A stretch of 5,622 bases of DNA from contig DCGV01000093.1 of the NCBI GenBank assembly GCA_002314725.1, forward strand, positions 79,015-84,636, given 5' to 3'. A program made the position numbers and the translations under genes. The notes under the pieces are model-generated. The model did not search any database. It was not told the DNA's origin and saw only the letters and a list, made by a program, of their open reading frames with translations. Of the stretch, positions 1-5,622 are shown in pieces; the stretch's first letter is position 1; the number at the start of each line of letters is the position of its first letter. Source of the DNA: Bacteroidales bacterium UBA1769 (GTDB lineage: Bacteria > Bacteroidota > Bacteroidia > Bacteroidales > UBA932).

Positions 1-24
1 CTGGACTCTGGACTCTGGACTCTG
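1..24. repeat. Tandem heptamer repeat (CTGGACT)n at window edge
   Basis: Three full copies of the 7-base unit CTGGACT followed by a partial CTG are seen directly. The array touches the left edge, so its true copy number is unknown. It lies in the intergenic space just beyond the terminator of the rny/DUF3467 transcript. A 7-bp unit is not a multiple of three, which fits a non-coding position. Its function is unknown; replication slippage would explain it. Confidence 0.8.
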
Positions 25-33
25 AAAATATTC

Positions 34-65
34 AAAAAAAAGCGGCATTTTTTGCCGCTTTTTTT
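34..65 (-). terminator. Bidirectional rho-independent terminator after the DUF3467 gene
   Basis: The stem GCGGCA (42-47) pairs with TGCCGC (53-58) around a five-T loop. It is flanked by eight A (34-41) and seven T (59-65), so either strand gives a GC-rich hairpin followed by a U-tract. On the minus strand it ends the rny-DUF3467 transcript. The TAA stop of the DUF3467 gene (64-66) is part of the flanking A/T tract, so there is effectively no 3' untranslated spacer. On the plus strand it could also end a convergent gene left of the window. Confidence 0.92.
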
Positions 66-366
66 ATGCCTCACCGCCAAATCCCATCGGAGGGACCTGA
101 TTAGGCGTAGTAGGTATTTCAATTTTTCTGATATTAGCCTCGTATTTTGCTATATTCTCCTGGAGCGCAAACATCAAGCGCTTTGCATGTTCAGGAGACA
201 TCACAATCCTACTCTCAACTTCAGGTTTTGGAAGACCGGGAAGAATTTCAATAAAATCCATGATAAACTCACTTGGAGAGTGAGTGATTATAGCAAGATT
301 AGAATACTTGCCACGAGCCACCTCCGGAGAGAGCTCAATATTCATACTCTTTTTTTCCTCTTCCAT
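64..366 (-). CDS. DUF3467 domain-containing small protein
   Basis: A 100-residue protein from the chosen start. The core 'ELSPEVARGKYSNLAIITHS', followed by SEFIMDFIEILPGLPKPEV and a segment reading SRIVMSPEHAKRLMFALQENIAKYE, is the pattern I recognise for DUF3467, a short family common in Bacteroidota with no known function. The tail is proline/glycine rich and ends GFGGEA. There is no signal peptide or membrane segment, so a cytoplasmic location is likely. The reading frame is open to an ATG at 384, which would overlap the rny stop by 11 bp. I prefer the ATG at 366, 7 bp after that stop; an ATG at 345, directly before the conserved NIELSPEV, is also possible. The gene is surely co-transcribed with rny and ends in the terminator. 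Family members are, as I recall, often found beside RNA polymerase genes, so a role near RNA metabolism is a guess only. Confidence 0.85.
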   Translation of the reverse strand: MEEEKKSMNIELSPEVARGKYSNLAIITHSPSEFIMDFIEILPGLPKPEVESRIVMSPEHAKRLMFALQENIAKYEANIRKIEIPTTPNQVPPMGFGGEA

Positions 367-373
367 AATCAAT

Positions 374-1912
374 TTATTTAGCAAAAGCGACTGAACGAGT
401 CTCTCTGATAACTGTAATCTTTATCTGTCCAGGATATACCATCTCATCCTGAATCCTTCTTGCGATATCAGTTGACAACTCTTCGCACTGTTGGTCAGTA
501 ACCTCTTCAGCACCGACAATCACCCTAAGTTCACGACCAGCCTGAATTGCGTAAGTCTTAGTAACACCAGGATGAGAAAGAGCTATTCCTTCCATCTCCT
601 TCAATCTCTTGATATATGATTCAATCACTTCACGACGTGCACCTGGCCTTGCACCTGAAATAGCATCTGCGACCATTACAAGAGGGGCAATCAGAGTCTG
701 CATTTCAACTTCTTCATGGTGTGCACCGATTGCGTTGCATACATCAGGTTTCTCTTTATATTTCTCAGCCAGCTTCATACCCAACATAGCGTGTGGAAGT
801 TCTGGATCCTCATCGGAAACCTTTCCAATATCGTGAAGAAGACCTGCTCTTTTAGCCACTTTGGTATTCAAGCCAAGCTCAGAAGCCATAGTTGCACAAA
901 TATTCGCAACCTCTCTTGAGTGCTGGAGCAAGTTTTGACCATAAGAAGAACGATACTTCATTCTACCTATCAACTTAACAAGCTCAATATTTAAACCATG
1001 AATACCAAGATCTATACAAGTTCTCTTACCGGTTTCCAATATCTCCTCATCGAGTTGCTTCTTAACCTTTTCAACTACCTCTTCAATACGAGCTGGGTGA
1101 ATACGACCATCTGTTACAAGTTGATGAAGGGCAAGTCTAGCGACCTCTCTACGAACAGGATCGAAAGCTGAAAGAAGAATAGCCTCAGGTGTATCATCAA
1201 CAACAAATTCAACACCTGTTGCTGCTTCAAGAGCTCTGATGTTTCTACCCTCTCTACCAATGATACGTCCCTTTATTTCATCACTCTCTATATTGAAAAC
1301 AGTAACGGCATTCTCAATAGCGACTTCTGGAGCAGTACGCTGAATAGTGTTTATGACGATTCGTTTAGCCTCTTTTGAAGCAGTCATTCGAGCCTCATCC
1401 ATTACGTCATTAATGTATGACATCGCTTCGGTTTTGGCCTCAGCTTTCATAGTCTCTACAAGATGACTTTTTGCCTCAATGGCGCTCATCCCAGCAATCT
1501 CTTCCAACTTCTCAATCTCCTGAGCACGCAATTTCTCAAACTCTTCAGACTTCTTATTTACGAGGTCCATCTGTACTTTAAGATTTTCTCTGATGGTATC
1601 GACCTCTTTTTGTTTACGGCCAAGATCAGAACTCTGTTGATTCATCATCAACTCACGCTGTTTAAGCTTATTCTCCATTTGAGCAATCTGAGCATTTTTT
1701 TCACTTATAAAAGCCTCATGTTCACTCTTAAGTTGAAGAAATTTCTCCTTAGCCTGAAAGATCTTCTCTTTCTTAATATTTTCCCCCTCAATCTCGGCGT
1801 TTTTGATTATATCATCACCTTTTCTCTTCATGACTACATTTTTCACGAAAATGTAACCAAAAATTGAAACAGGAGCTACGATAACAAGTGTAATGATTAT
1901 TGTGGTAAGCAT
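374..1912 (-). CDS. rny: Ribonuclease Y (membrane-anchored endoribonuclease)
   Basis: RNase Y cuts single-stranded mRNA internally and starts mRNA turnover in bacteria that have it; it acts at the inner face of the cytoplasmic membrane. The 512 residues match the family's usual length of about 520. Residues 4-26 form one hydrophobic membrane anchor followed by basic residues (KRK, 29-31). Residues about 35-190 are a long charged coiled coil. A KH RNA-binding domain follows, with its G-x-x-G loop in GRIIGREGRNIR (215-226). The HD domain carries H331 (LLQHS), the H360-D361 pair (LLHDIGK), H398/H399 and D416 (VADAISGARPGARRE), the metal-binding set of an active HD hydrolase. The C-terminal region ends with YPGQIKITVIRE, typical of the family. 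All key residues are present. The gene starts about 58 bp after the 6S RNA and is followed after 7 bp by the DUF3467 gene. Confidence 0.97.
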   Translation of the reverse strand: MLTTIIITLVIVAPVSIFGYIFVKNVVMKRKGDDIIKNAEIEGENIKKEKIFQAKEKFLQLKSEHEAFISEKNAQIAQMENKLKQRELMMNQQSSDLGRKQKEVDTIRENLKVQMDLVNKKSEEFEKLRAQEIEKLEEIAGMSAIEAKSHLVETMKAEAKTEAMSYINDVMDEARMTASKEAKRIVINTIQRTAPEVAIENAVTVFNIESDEIKGRIIGREGRNIRALEAATGVEFVVDDTPEAILLSAFDPVRREVARLALHQLVTDGRIHPARIEEVVEKVKKQLDEEILETGKRTCIDLGIHGLNIELVKLIGRMKYRSSYGQNLLQHSREVANICATMASELGLNTKVAKRAGLLHDIGKVSDEDPELPHAMLGMKLAEKYKEKPDVCNAIGAHHEEVEMQTLIAPLVMVADAISGARPGARREVIESYIKRLKEMEGIALSHPGVTKTYAIQAGRELRVIVGAEEVTDQQCEELSTDIARRIQDEMVYPGQIKITVIRETRSVAFAK

Positions 1913-1941
1913 AGTATATATATATTATTTAATTGTTCTAC

Positions 1942-1970
1942 TAAACATATATATAACTACAATTGAAAAA
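1942..1970 (-). promoter_or_regulatory. Candidate promoter for rny
   Basis: Read on the minus strand, TATGTTTA (1942-1949) matches seven of eight positions of the Bacteroides -7 element TAnnTTTG. A T-tract (1966-1970) lies about 17 bases upstream, where the -33 TTTG should be; it is the same T-tract that follows the 6S RNA. The predicted start would be near 1936, giving a leader of about 24 nt before the rny ATG at 1912. The surrounding DNA is very AT rich, so a chance match is possible. Confidence 0.4.
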
Positions 1971-2153
1971 GCCGTTAGTGTGGTCTATCAAAAATCTTAT
2001 AAAATAAGATTTGAGCTCCGAATTTTTATCTCAGACTTCCAACGTCCTATAAATAGAATCCCCCGAAAGGTAACCCAGGCCTGTCTTCAACATTCGAGTT
2101 GGCTCGGTTTTGAAAATTAAGTGTTGATTTTAGCAAAGAGCAAAACTAACGGC
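1971..2153 (-). ncRNA. ssrS: 6S RNA (ssrS), RNA polymerase regulator
   Basis: 6S RNA imitates an open promoter and sequesters housekeeping RNA polymerase holoenzyme in stationary phase. The 183-nt element has a perfect 9-bp closing stem, GCCGTTAGT (1971-1979) against ACTAACGGC (2145-2153), followed on the minus strand by five T (1966-1970). Inside is a large AT-rich bubble. Its 3' strand carries a perfect 8-bp hairpin with a three-base loop (1993-2011). An upper helix pairs 2102-2105 with 2013-2016 and 2092-2096 with 2019-2023, and leads to a GC-richer apical part with a small UUCUAU hairpin (2045-2058). This closing stem/bubble/apical layout and the length near 184 nt fit 6S RNA, and zapA directly upstream is the same neighbour as in enterobacteria. 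The identification rests on structure and context, not a covariance search. The 5' end overlaps the last 8 bases of zapA. Confidence 0.78.
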
Positions 2154-2445
2154 TAGCTAAGTATTCCTCAAGTTCGCGATCCAATATCTCCAATTCCCTA
2201 TTAAGTTTCCCAACTTCTGAATTGTCATCAGAGCGCTTCAATATATCATCTTTAATTCTCGTCAACAGCATAAAGCTAAGAATATCTTGAATATCTACAT
2301 TGTATTCCAAGACCATCGTCCTTATCTTGTCATTGATAGTATCAGCAGCTCTTCTCAAACTCTCCTCAAGCAATGGTTCCTTCTCCGTATCAACTTCAAA
2401 ATTAAACTCTCTTTCCCAAATCTTTATGGTTATTTTGTGAGTCAT
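2146..2445 (-). CDS. zapA: Cell division protein ZapA
   Basis: ZapA binds FtsZ in the cytoplasm and bundles its protofilaments, stabilising the Z ring at midcell. The 99 residues match the usual ZapA length. The N-terminus (about 3-20, ITIKIWEREFNFEVD) looks like the two short strands of the ZapA head. A helix with EESLRRAADTINDKI (27-41) corresponds to the conserved stretch of the family. The middle helix DIQDILSFMLLTRIKDD follows, and residues about 75-97 form the C-terminal coiled coil for dimerisation. The start codon overlaps the stop of the upstream coiled-coil gene (ATGA), indicating translational coupling. The stop codon TAG (2146-2148) lies within the first stem of the 6S RNA. Family assignment relies on head and helix pattern, size and the zapA-6S-rny context. 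Confidence 0.88.
   Translation of the reverse strand: MTHKITIKIWEREFNFEVDTEKEPLLEESLRRAADTINDKIRTMVLEYNVDIQDILSFMLLTRIKDDILKRSDDNSEVGKLNRELEILDRELEEYLASR
2156..2185 (-). promoter_or_regulatory. Possible 6S RNA promoter inside the end of zapA
   Basis: On the minus strand TACTTAGC (2156-2163) resembles the -7 element TAnnTTTG, with ATTG (2182-2185) 18 bases upstream near the -33 position. Initiation about 4 bases downstream would fall at about 2152, agreeing with the predicted 5' end of the closing stem. The match is imperfect and the sequence also codes for the ZapA C-terminus, so this is only a candidate. Processing of the zapA transcript is the alternative source of the 5' end. Confidence 0.3.
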
Positions 2446-2732
2446 TGCCCTTTATCTATTAGCTCGATACAATTGTCAATCTCTTTAATGAGGAATGTAA
2501 TCTTCTTCTTGGCTTGCGTAACATCTTTCGATGAGCTCTTAAAAGCCTCTTTCAATTGTAAGTTATCTAATTGTTGTTCTAATTCTGTTATTCTTTTGTT
2601 ACTAAAATTCAATTTATCGGATAAGTCTGACAGTTCAGTACGTAGTTTTTGGTTTGACAATTTCTCCTCCTCATATCTTGATATTAGGAGTCTGATATTG
2701 TCTTGTATCCTATTTATAGAACTGCCTTCCAT
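2442..2732 (-). CDS. Small coiled-coil protein coupled to ZapA (possible ZapB-like role)
   Basis: A 96-residue, highly charged protein with no signal peptide or membrane segment. Residues about 8-65 form a heptad-like coiled coil (YEEEKLSNQKLRTELSDLSD, then ISNKRITELEQQLDNLQ-type repeats). A separate C-terminal helix, ITFLIKEIDNCIELIDKG (about 78-95), is more hydrophobic and may be a binding motif. I do not recognise it as a named family. Its ORF ends in a 4-bp ATGA overlap with zapA, so the two proteins are probably made in fixed ratio. In proteobacteria ZapA works with the small coiled-coil protein ZapB, so a ZapA partner or analogue is a reasonable inference, not shown by sequence similarity. 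A promoter lies just upstream of its ATG, making it the first gene of the division/6S block. Confidence 0.85.
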   Translation of the reverse strand: MEGSSINRIQDNIRLLISRYEEEKLSNQKLRTELSDLSDKLNFSNKRITELEQQLDNLQLKEAFKSSSKDVTQAKKKITFLIKEIDNCIELIDKGQ

Positions 2733-2740
2733 ACCACCTG

Positions 2741-2771
2741 CAAAGATAGAAAATGTATTTTTATTAGAAAA
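2741..2771 (-). promoter_or_regulatory. Bacteroidales-type promoter of the coiled-coil/zapA operon
   Basis: On the minus strand TATCTTTG (2741-2748) is an exact match to the -7 consensus TAnnTTTG. TTTT (2768-2771) lies 19 bases upstream in the position of the -33 TTTG element. Initiation 4-7 bases past the -7 box falls at about 2734-2737, only a few bases before the ATG at 2732, so the mRNA would be almost leaderless. No Shine-Dalgarno site can fit in such a leader. Confidence 0.65.
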
Positions 2772-2797
2772 TTATTAATGGATTCTCTTTTGAACAC

Positions 2798-4384
2798 TTA
2801 ATCAACAAAATTCCAATTATTATCAATTACGGGTGTATATTTATCCTGGCTGGACAAATAATCATAAATCATTGATCTAATATCAGCATACTTCTCAATT
2901 ATTTTCAAGTCATCCGGATTGATTCCAGCTCCTTTTTCAAGCAATCCACCACCGCCACTTGCACGATAGGAAGTCATAGCGACACTATATGATTTATCGG
3001 GATCGAAAGAAGTACCATCACTCATAGTATTAATAACAACTCTACTACCGAACGGATTATTTCTATATACCTTATAATCAATACCGTAAGCAGAATCATA
3101 ATTATATGATGGGGCACTCCTATTTATCCAGTTATCGTATGAATATTCCAAATAGGCCTTCAGTTCAGAACCTTTCATTTCTACTACAAATAGTTGATTT
3201 TCATATCGATACAATGAAGTAATATCTTGATAATTCATCATACCAGCTTTGATTGATCCCTTCGTCGACAAAGGGGCCGAAATAGAGACATCTGCTCCGC
3301 TGGCATCCAATTGAACTCTATGTACCAATGTCATATATGATGATGGACCATCAAAAACATCTTCAAAAGAGATATCATTTACCAATTGAACAACAGGTTC
3401 TGTAGCAAAAGCCTTTACTATCTCGAATTGTGATTTAAAACGATTATCATACTCCTCATCTACAGGAACATCTGCCATAGGAATGAGTTGTTGTGTAATG
3501 GCAATATCATCCTTCTCACCTTTAACATGATTGAAGTAAATATCGCATCTTCCTACGTATTGGCATTTTGAGGATGGATTAACAACGGCAATATCTCCAT
3601 TTGGATTTTTCACCATCTCTACATATGGAGAATGATCATGACCATTAAAAATAATATCTACACCCTCCAGTGTTGAAGCAAGTTCCAATGCACAATTTTC
3701 GCCACCACCGTCTATCTCTCCTGTACCGGAGTGTATAGCAAGTATTACGACATCCGGAGACTCTTTCTCTCTTATTCTGTCGACGATATCCTGAGCTATA
3801 TCAGTAATCTCCAAGAAAGTCATTCCTGACCATTGAGATGATGAGAGCCACATCTTAATTTTCGAATTTGTCATACCTATCATGGCAACCTTGTAGCCCT
3901 TGCGTTTTTCAACTGTATATTCGCCAAAATATGGTTCACCATTATCTTTACTGCCATCATCGATAACTGCATTTGCTGCAAGATATGGGAATCTATGCTG
4001 ACTCTTGAATTTATCATAAACGGCATGTCCCGCCTCAATATCATGATTGCCAACTACCAATGCATCATATTTCAAGAACTTTGCAATTTGATAAAACAGA
4101 TGTCTTGAATCTTCGCTGATATAGTTATAATAATATGCAGCCAAATCACCTTGAAGATTATCTCCACAATCGATCAATATTGGATCATAACCCTCGGCCC
4201 TTACACTTTTAAGATATGACGACACATTGGAAAGTGATGTAGAAACTGGTTCACCAGTATATGATTCAGAGAAATATGCCCCGTGAATATCTGAAGTGGA
4301 ACATACTACAATATGATAAATACCCTCTTTTTGACAAGAAGATAAAAGTGTCAATAAAATGACAGAATAAAAAAACCTTTTCAT
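2798..4384 (-). CDS. Lipoprotein metallophosphatase of the 5'-nucleotidase/CpdB family
   Basis: A 528-residue exported enzyme expected to remove phosphate from nucleotides (5'-nucleotidase, or 2',3'-cyclic-nucleotide phosphodiesterase/3'-nucleotidase). The N-terminus is a lipoprotein signal: basic KR, hydrophobic VILLTLL, then lipobox LSSC with C17 as lipidation site; Q18 rather than aspartate follows. The metallophosphoesterase domain (about 23-290) shows all metal-site motifs: D32 and H34 in STSDIHG, D72-C-G-D75-N76, G112-N-H-D115, H218 in AIHSG, and N247-G-H-D-H251. The C-terminal 5'-nucleotidase domain (about 330-515) includes GIDYKVYRNNPFGSRV and the YRASGGGG loop (473-480), which resembles CpdB-type enzymes. 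The gene starts 5 bp after the aminotransferase stop and is surely in its operon. No clear terminator follows, so some readthrough into the coiled-coil/zapA block is possible. Exact substrate cannot be fixed from sequence. Confidence 0.92.
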   Translation of the reverse strand: MKRFFYSVILLTLLSSCQKEGIYHIVVCSTSDIHGAYFSESYTGEPVSTSLSNVSSYLKSVRAEGYDPILIDCGDNLQGDLAAYYYNYISEDSRHLFYQIAKFLKYDALVVGNHDIEAGHAVYDKFKSQHRFPYLAANAVIDDGSKDNGEPYFGEYTVEKRKGYKVAMIGMTNSKIKMWLSSSQWSGMTFLEITDIAQDIVDRIREKESPDVVILAIHSGTGEIDGGGENCALELASTLEGVDIIFNGHDHSPYVEMVKNPNGDIAVVNPSSKCQYVGRCDIYFNHVKGEKDDIAITQQLIPMADVPVDEEYDNRFKSQFEIVKAFATEPVVQLVNDISFEDVFDGPSSYMTLVHRVQLDASGADVSISAPLSTKGSIKAGMMNYQDITSLYRYENQLFVVEMKGSELKAYLEYSYDNWINRSAPSYNYDSAYGIDYKVYRNNPFGSRVVINTMSDGTSFDPDKSYSVAMTSYRASGGGGLLEKGAGINPDDLKIIEKYADIRSMIYDYLSSQDKYTPVIDNNWNFVD

Positions 4385-4389
4385 TTCTA

Positions 4390-5553
4390 TTATAAGCTAT
4401 TCTTTAACTGTATCAATGCTTTTTCAACATTTGCCCTTGCCGTCCCTACATTGAATCTCATAAAACCAGTACCTCCCGGGCCAAAATCCTCTCCATTGTT
4501 CAAAGCCAAATGAGCCTTATTGACAAAAATATCGACAAGAGCATCTTGGCTCAATCCTAAACCACTGCAATCCAACCAAATAAGAAAAGATGCTTGAGGT
4601 TTTACCATTTTAATTCCAGGAATATTGTCTTTTAGATATTGTTCAACGAAAGAGATATTATCTTCAACATATTTCAGCATCTCCAAACGCCATGGGTTAC
4701 CGTAGGTATAAGCAGCCTCTGTAGCAATAAAAGAGAAAAACATCGACTGATCGAATTCATTCGAATCCAGATAACCAAAATATTTACTCTTGATTTCATC
4801 ATTATATACTACGCAGAAAGAACTTACAATACCGGCAATGTTAAATGTCTTTGACGGTGCCGCAAAAGTGATTGAAATGGATTTTGCCTCTTTGCTTGCA
4901 TTTGAGAATGTGATATGTTTGGAACCAAAGAGAGGCATATCTGAATGTATCTCATCAGAGATGACAAGTACGTTATATTTATGGCAAATAGAAGCCACTT
5001 TCGCCAAATTATCTCTTCCCCAGACAATTCCAGCCGGATTGTGAGGATTTGAAAGAATCATCATCTTTGGCCTTTCAACACGACACTTATCCTCAAGATC
5101 CTCAAAATCAATCAAATAGTTACCATCTTTATATATCAATTGATTATAGATAACTTTACGTCCATTCCTATTTGGAACATTCATAAACGGCATATAGACA
5201 GGTGGTTGTACCAGAATACTATCACCTGGTTGAGTAAAACAGTGCATGGCATAAGCAATGCCTTTTACAATGCCTGGGACAAAACGTACTTCATCTCTGG
5301 AAAAAAGCCAATCATTCTGATTCTTCTCCCAGTTGATAATTGAATCCCAATAACTTTCAGGGGCATGGGCGTATCCATATATTTTATGATTCAACCGTTC
5401 TTGAAGAGCCTTTGTGATACAATATGGCGATTCAAAATCCATATCCGCCACCCACATAGGAAGTAAATCATCTCTACCGAAGAACTCTTTCAGATACTCT
5501 ATCTTCGCGGCATCTGTTCCGTGTCTATCAATAACCTTATCAAATTCAGACAT
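4390..5553 (-). CDS. PatB/MalY-type PLP-dependent aminotransferase / cystathionine beta-lyase
   Basis: A 387-residue fold-type I PLP enzyme of the MalY/PatB family, which cleaves C-S bonds (cystathionine or cysteine to pyruvate, ammonia and a thiol); members are often annotated simply as aminotransferase. Family hallmarks are the N-terminal LPMWVADMDF (31-40), N169 and N172 in SNPHNPAG, D200 in ISDEIHSD (PLP pyridine nitrogen), K235 in APSKTFNIAG (Schiff-base lysine), and R366 in FMRFNVG (substrate carboxylate). Y120 in PPVYMPF fits the ring-stacking region. Length is normal (about 390) and there is no signal peptide, so it acts in the cytoplasm. The ATG at 5553 gives the usual N-terminus FDKVIDRHGTDAAKIE. 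It is the first gene of a likely two-gene transcript with the nucleotidase. A perfect inverted repeat stands in its upstream region. Lyase and aminotransferase activity cannot be told apart here. Confidence 0.93.
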   Translation of the reverse strand: MSEFDKVIDRHGTDAAKIEYLKEFFGRDDLLPMWVADMDFESPYCITKALQERLNHKIYGYAHAPESYWDSIINWEKNQNDWLFSRDEVRFVPGIVKGIAYAMHCFTQPGDSILVQPPVYMPFMNVPNRNGRKVIYNQLIYKDGNYLIDFEDLEDKCRVERPKMMILSNPHNPAGIVWGRDNLAKVASICHKYNVLVISDEIHSDMPLFGSKHITFSNASKEAKSISITFAAPSKTFNIAGIVSSFCVVYNDEIKSKYFGYLDSNEFDQSMFFSFIATEAAYTYGNPWRLEMLKYVEDNISFVEQYLKDNIPGIKMVKPQASFLIWLDCSGLGLSQDALVDIFVNKAHLALNNGEDFGPGGTGFMRFNVGTARANVEKALIQLKNSL

Positions 5554-5568
5554 AATAACTGACTCAAG

Positions 5569-5622
5569 TTTCGCAAGTAGCTAATTTGTTAATTATCAAA
5601 GTGTTTATGAGTACTTGCGAAA
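5569..5622. promoter_or_regulatory. 11-bp inverted repeat over the aminotransferase promoter region
   Basis: TTTCGCAAGTA (5569-5579) and TACTTGCGAAA (5612-5622) are perfect inverse copies separated by 32 bases. The second arm ends exactly at the window edge, so it may extend further. On the minus strand a weak promoter overlaps it: TTTG (5597-5600), 17 bases, then TACTTGCG (5572-5579), so the left arm would cover the -7 box. A second CAAGT (5565-5569) lies next to the left arm. There is no U-tract, arguing against a terminator. It could be a paired operator, an RNA stem in the leader, or the end of an upstream element. Confidence 0.5.

Noticed and set aside
1..24. CRISPR array
   Set aside because: The repeat unit is 7 bases in direct tandem with no spacers.
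52..381. 109-codon plus-strand open frame opposite the DUF3467 gene
   Set aside because: It would begin inside the terminator hairpin and is antisense to a recognisable conserved family.
1463..1867. 134-codon plus-strand open frame opposite rny
   Set aside because: It is the shadow of the rny coiled-coil region; the leucine/phenylalanine-rich translation is what antisense of Lys/Glu-rich coding gives.
1914..1926. TA dinucleotide run just upstream of the rny ATG as an operator or second promoter
   Set aside because: Simple AT-rich leader sequence; no spaced -33 element or symmetry beyond the repeat itself.
1893..2120. 75-codon plus-strand open frame across the 6S RNA region
   Set aside because: It lies antisense to the structured RNA and the start of rny, has no family resemblance, and its residues simply reflect AT-rich sequence.
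2287..2778. 163-codon plus-strand open frame opposite zapA and the coiled-coil gene
   Set aside because: It spans two coupled minus-strand genes and a promoter, and its serine/leucine-rich translation is typical of antisense coiled-coil coding sequence.
2733..2797. Terminator for the nucleotidase operon
   Set aside because: Only weak A/T self-complementarity is present, with no GC-bearing stem and no stem followed by a U-tract.

Overview
The window looks like chromosomal DNA from a low-GC member of the Bacteroidota, probably order Bacteroidales; I cannot name a genus. The evidence is a DUF3467 protein, an RNase Y gene following a zapA/6S RNA block, promoter-like sequences of the Bacteroides type (-33 TTTG / -7 TAnnTTTG), and little sign of Shine-Dalgarno sites. 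All six protein genes lie on the minus strand, so the genetic order runs from the right edge of the window to the left.

Right part (about 5622 to 2798): a perfect 11-bp inverted repeat at the edge lies over the likely promoter region of a PatB/MalY-type PLP-dependent C-S lyase/aminotransferase (4390-5553). Only 5 bp separates it from a lipoprotein metallophosphatase of the 5'-nucleotidase/CpdB family (2798-4384). The two are probably one transcript serving sulfur-amino-acid or cystathionine chemistry and nucleotide scavenging at the cell surface; a functional link between them is not established.

Middle part (about 2797 to 1913): a good Bacteroidales-type promoter stands almost on top of the start codon of a 96-residue coiled-coil protein. 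That gene overlaps zapA (FtsZ-ring assembly) by 4 bp (ATGA). The zapA stop codon lies inside the first stem of a roughly 183-nt structured RNA whose closing stem, large bubble with a side hairpin, and apical domain fit 6S RNA (ssrS). zapA followed by ssrS is also the gene order in enterobacteria, which supports the call.

Left part (about 1970 to 1): rny (RNase Y; membrane anchor, coiled coil, KH and HD domains), then a small DUF3467 protein, then a strong bidirectional rho-independent terminator whose A/T tract contains the DUF3467 stop codon. A tandem heptamer repeat runs off the left edge.

Overall this is mostly a conserved housekeeping region (cell division, global RNA polymerase regulation, RNA decay) followed upstream by two metabolic genes. 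I see no mobile element, CRISPR array or tRNA. The least understood parts are the coiled-coil partner of ZapA, the 6S RNA overlap with zapA and its relation to rny, and the inverted repeat at the right edge. No stretch longer than 300 bases lacks a gene.
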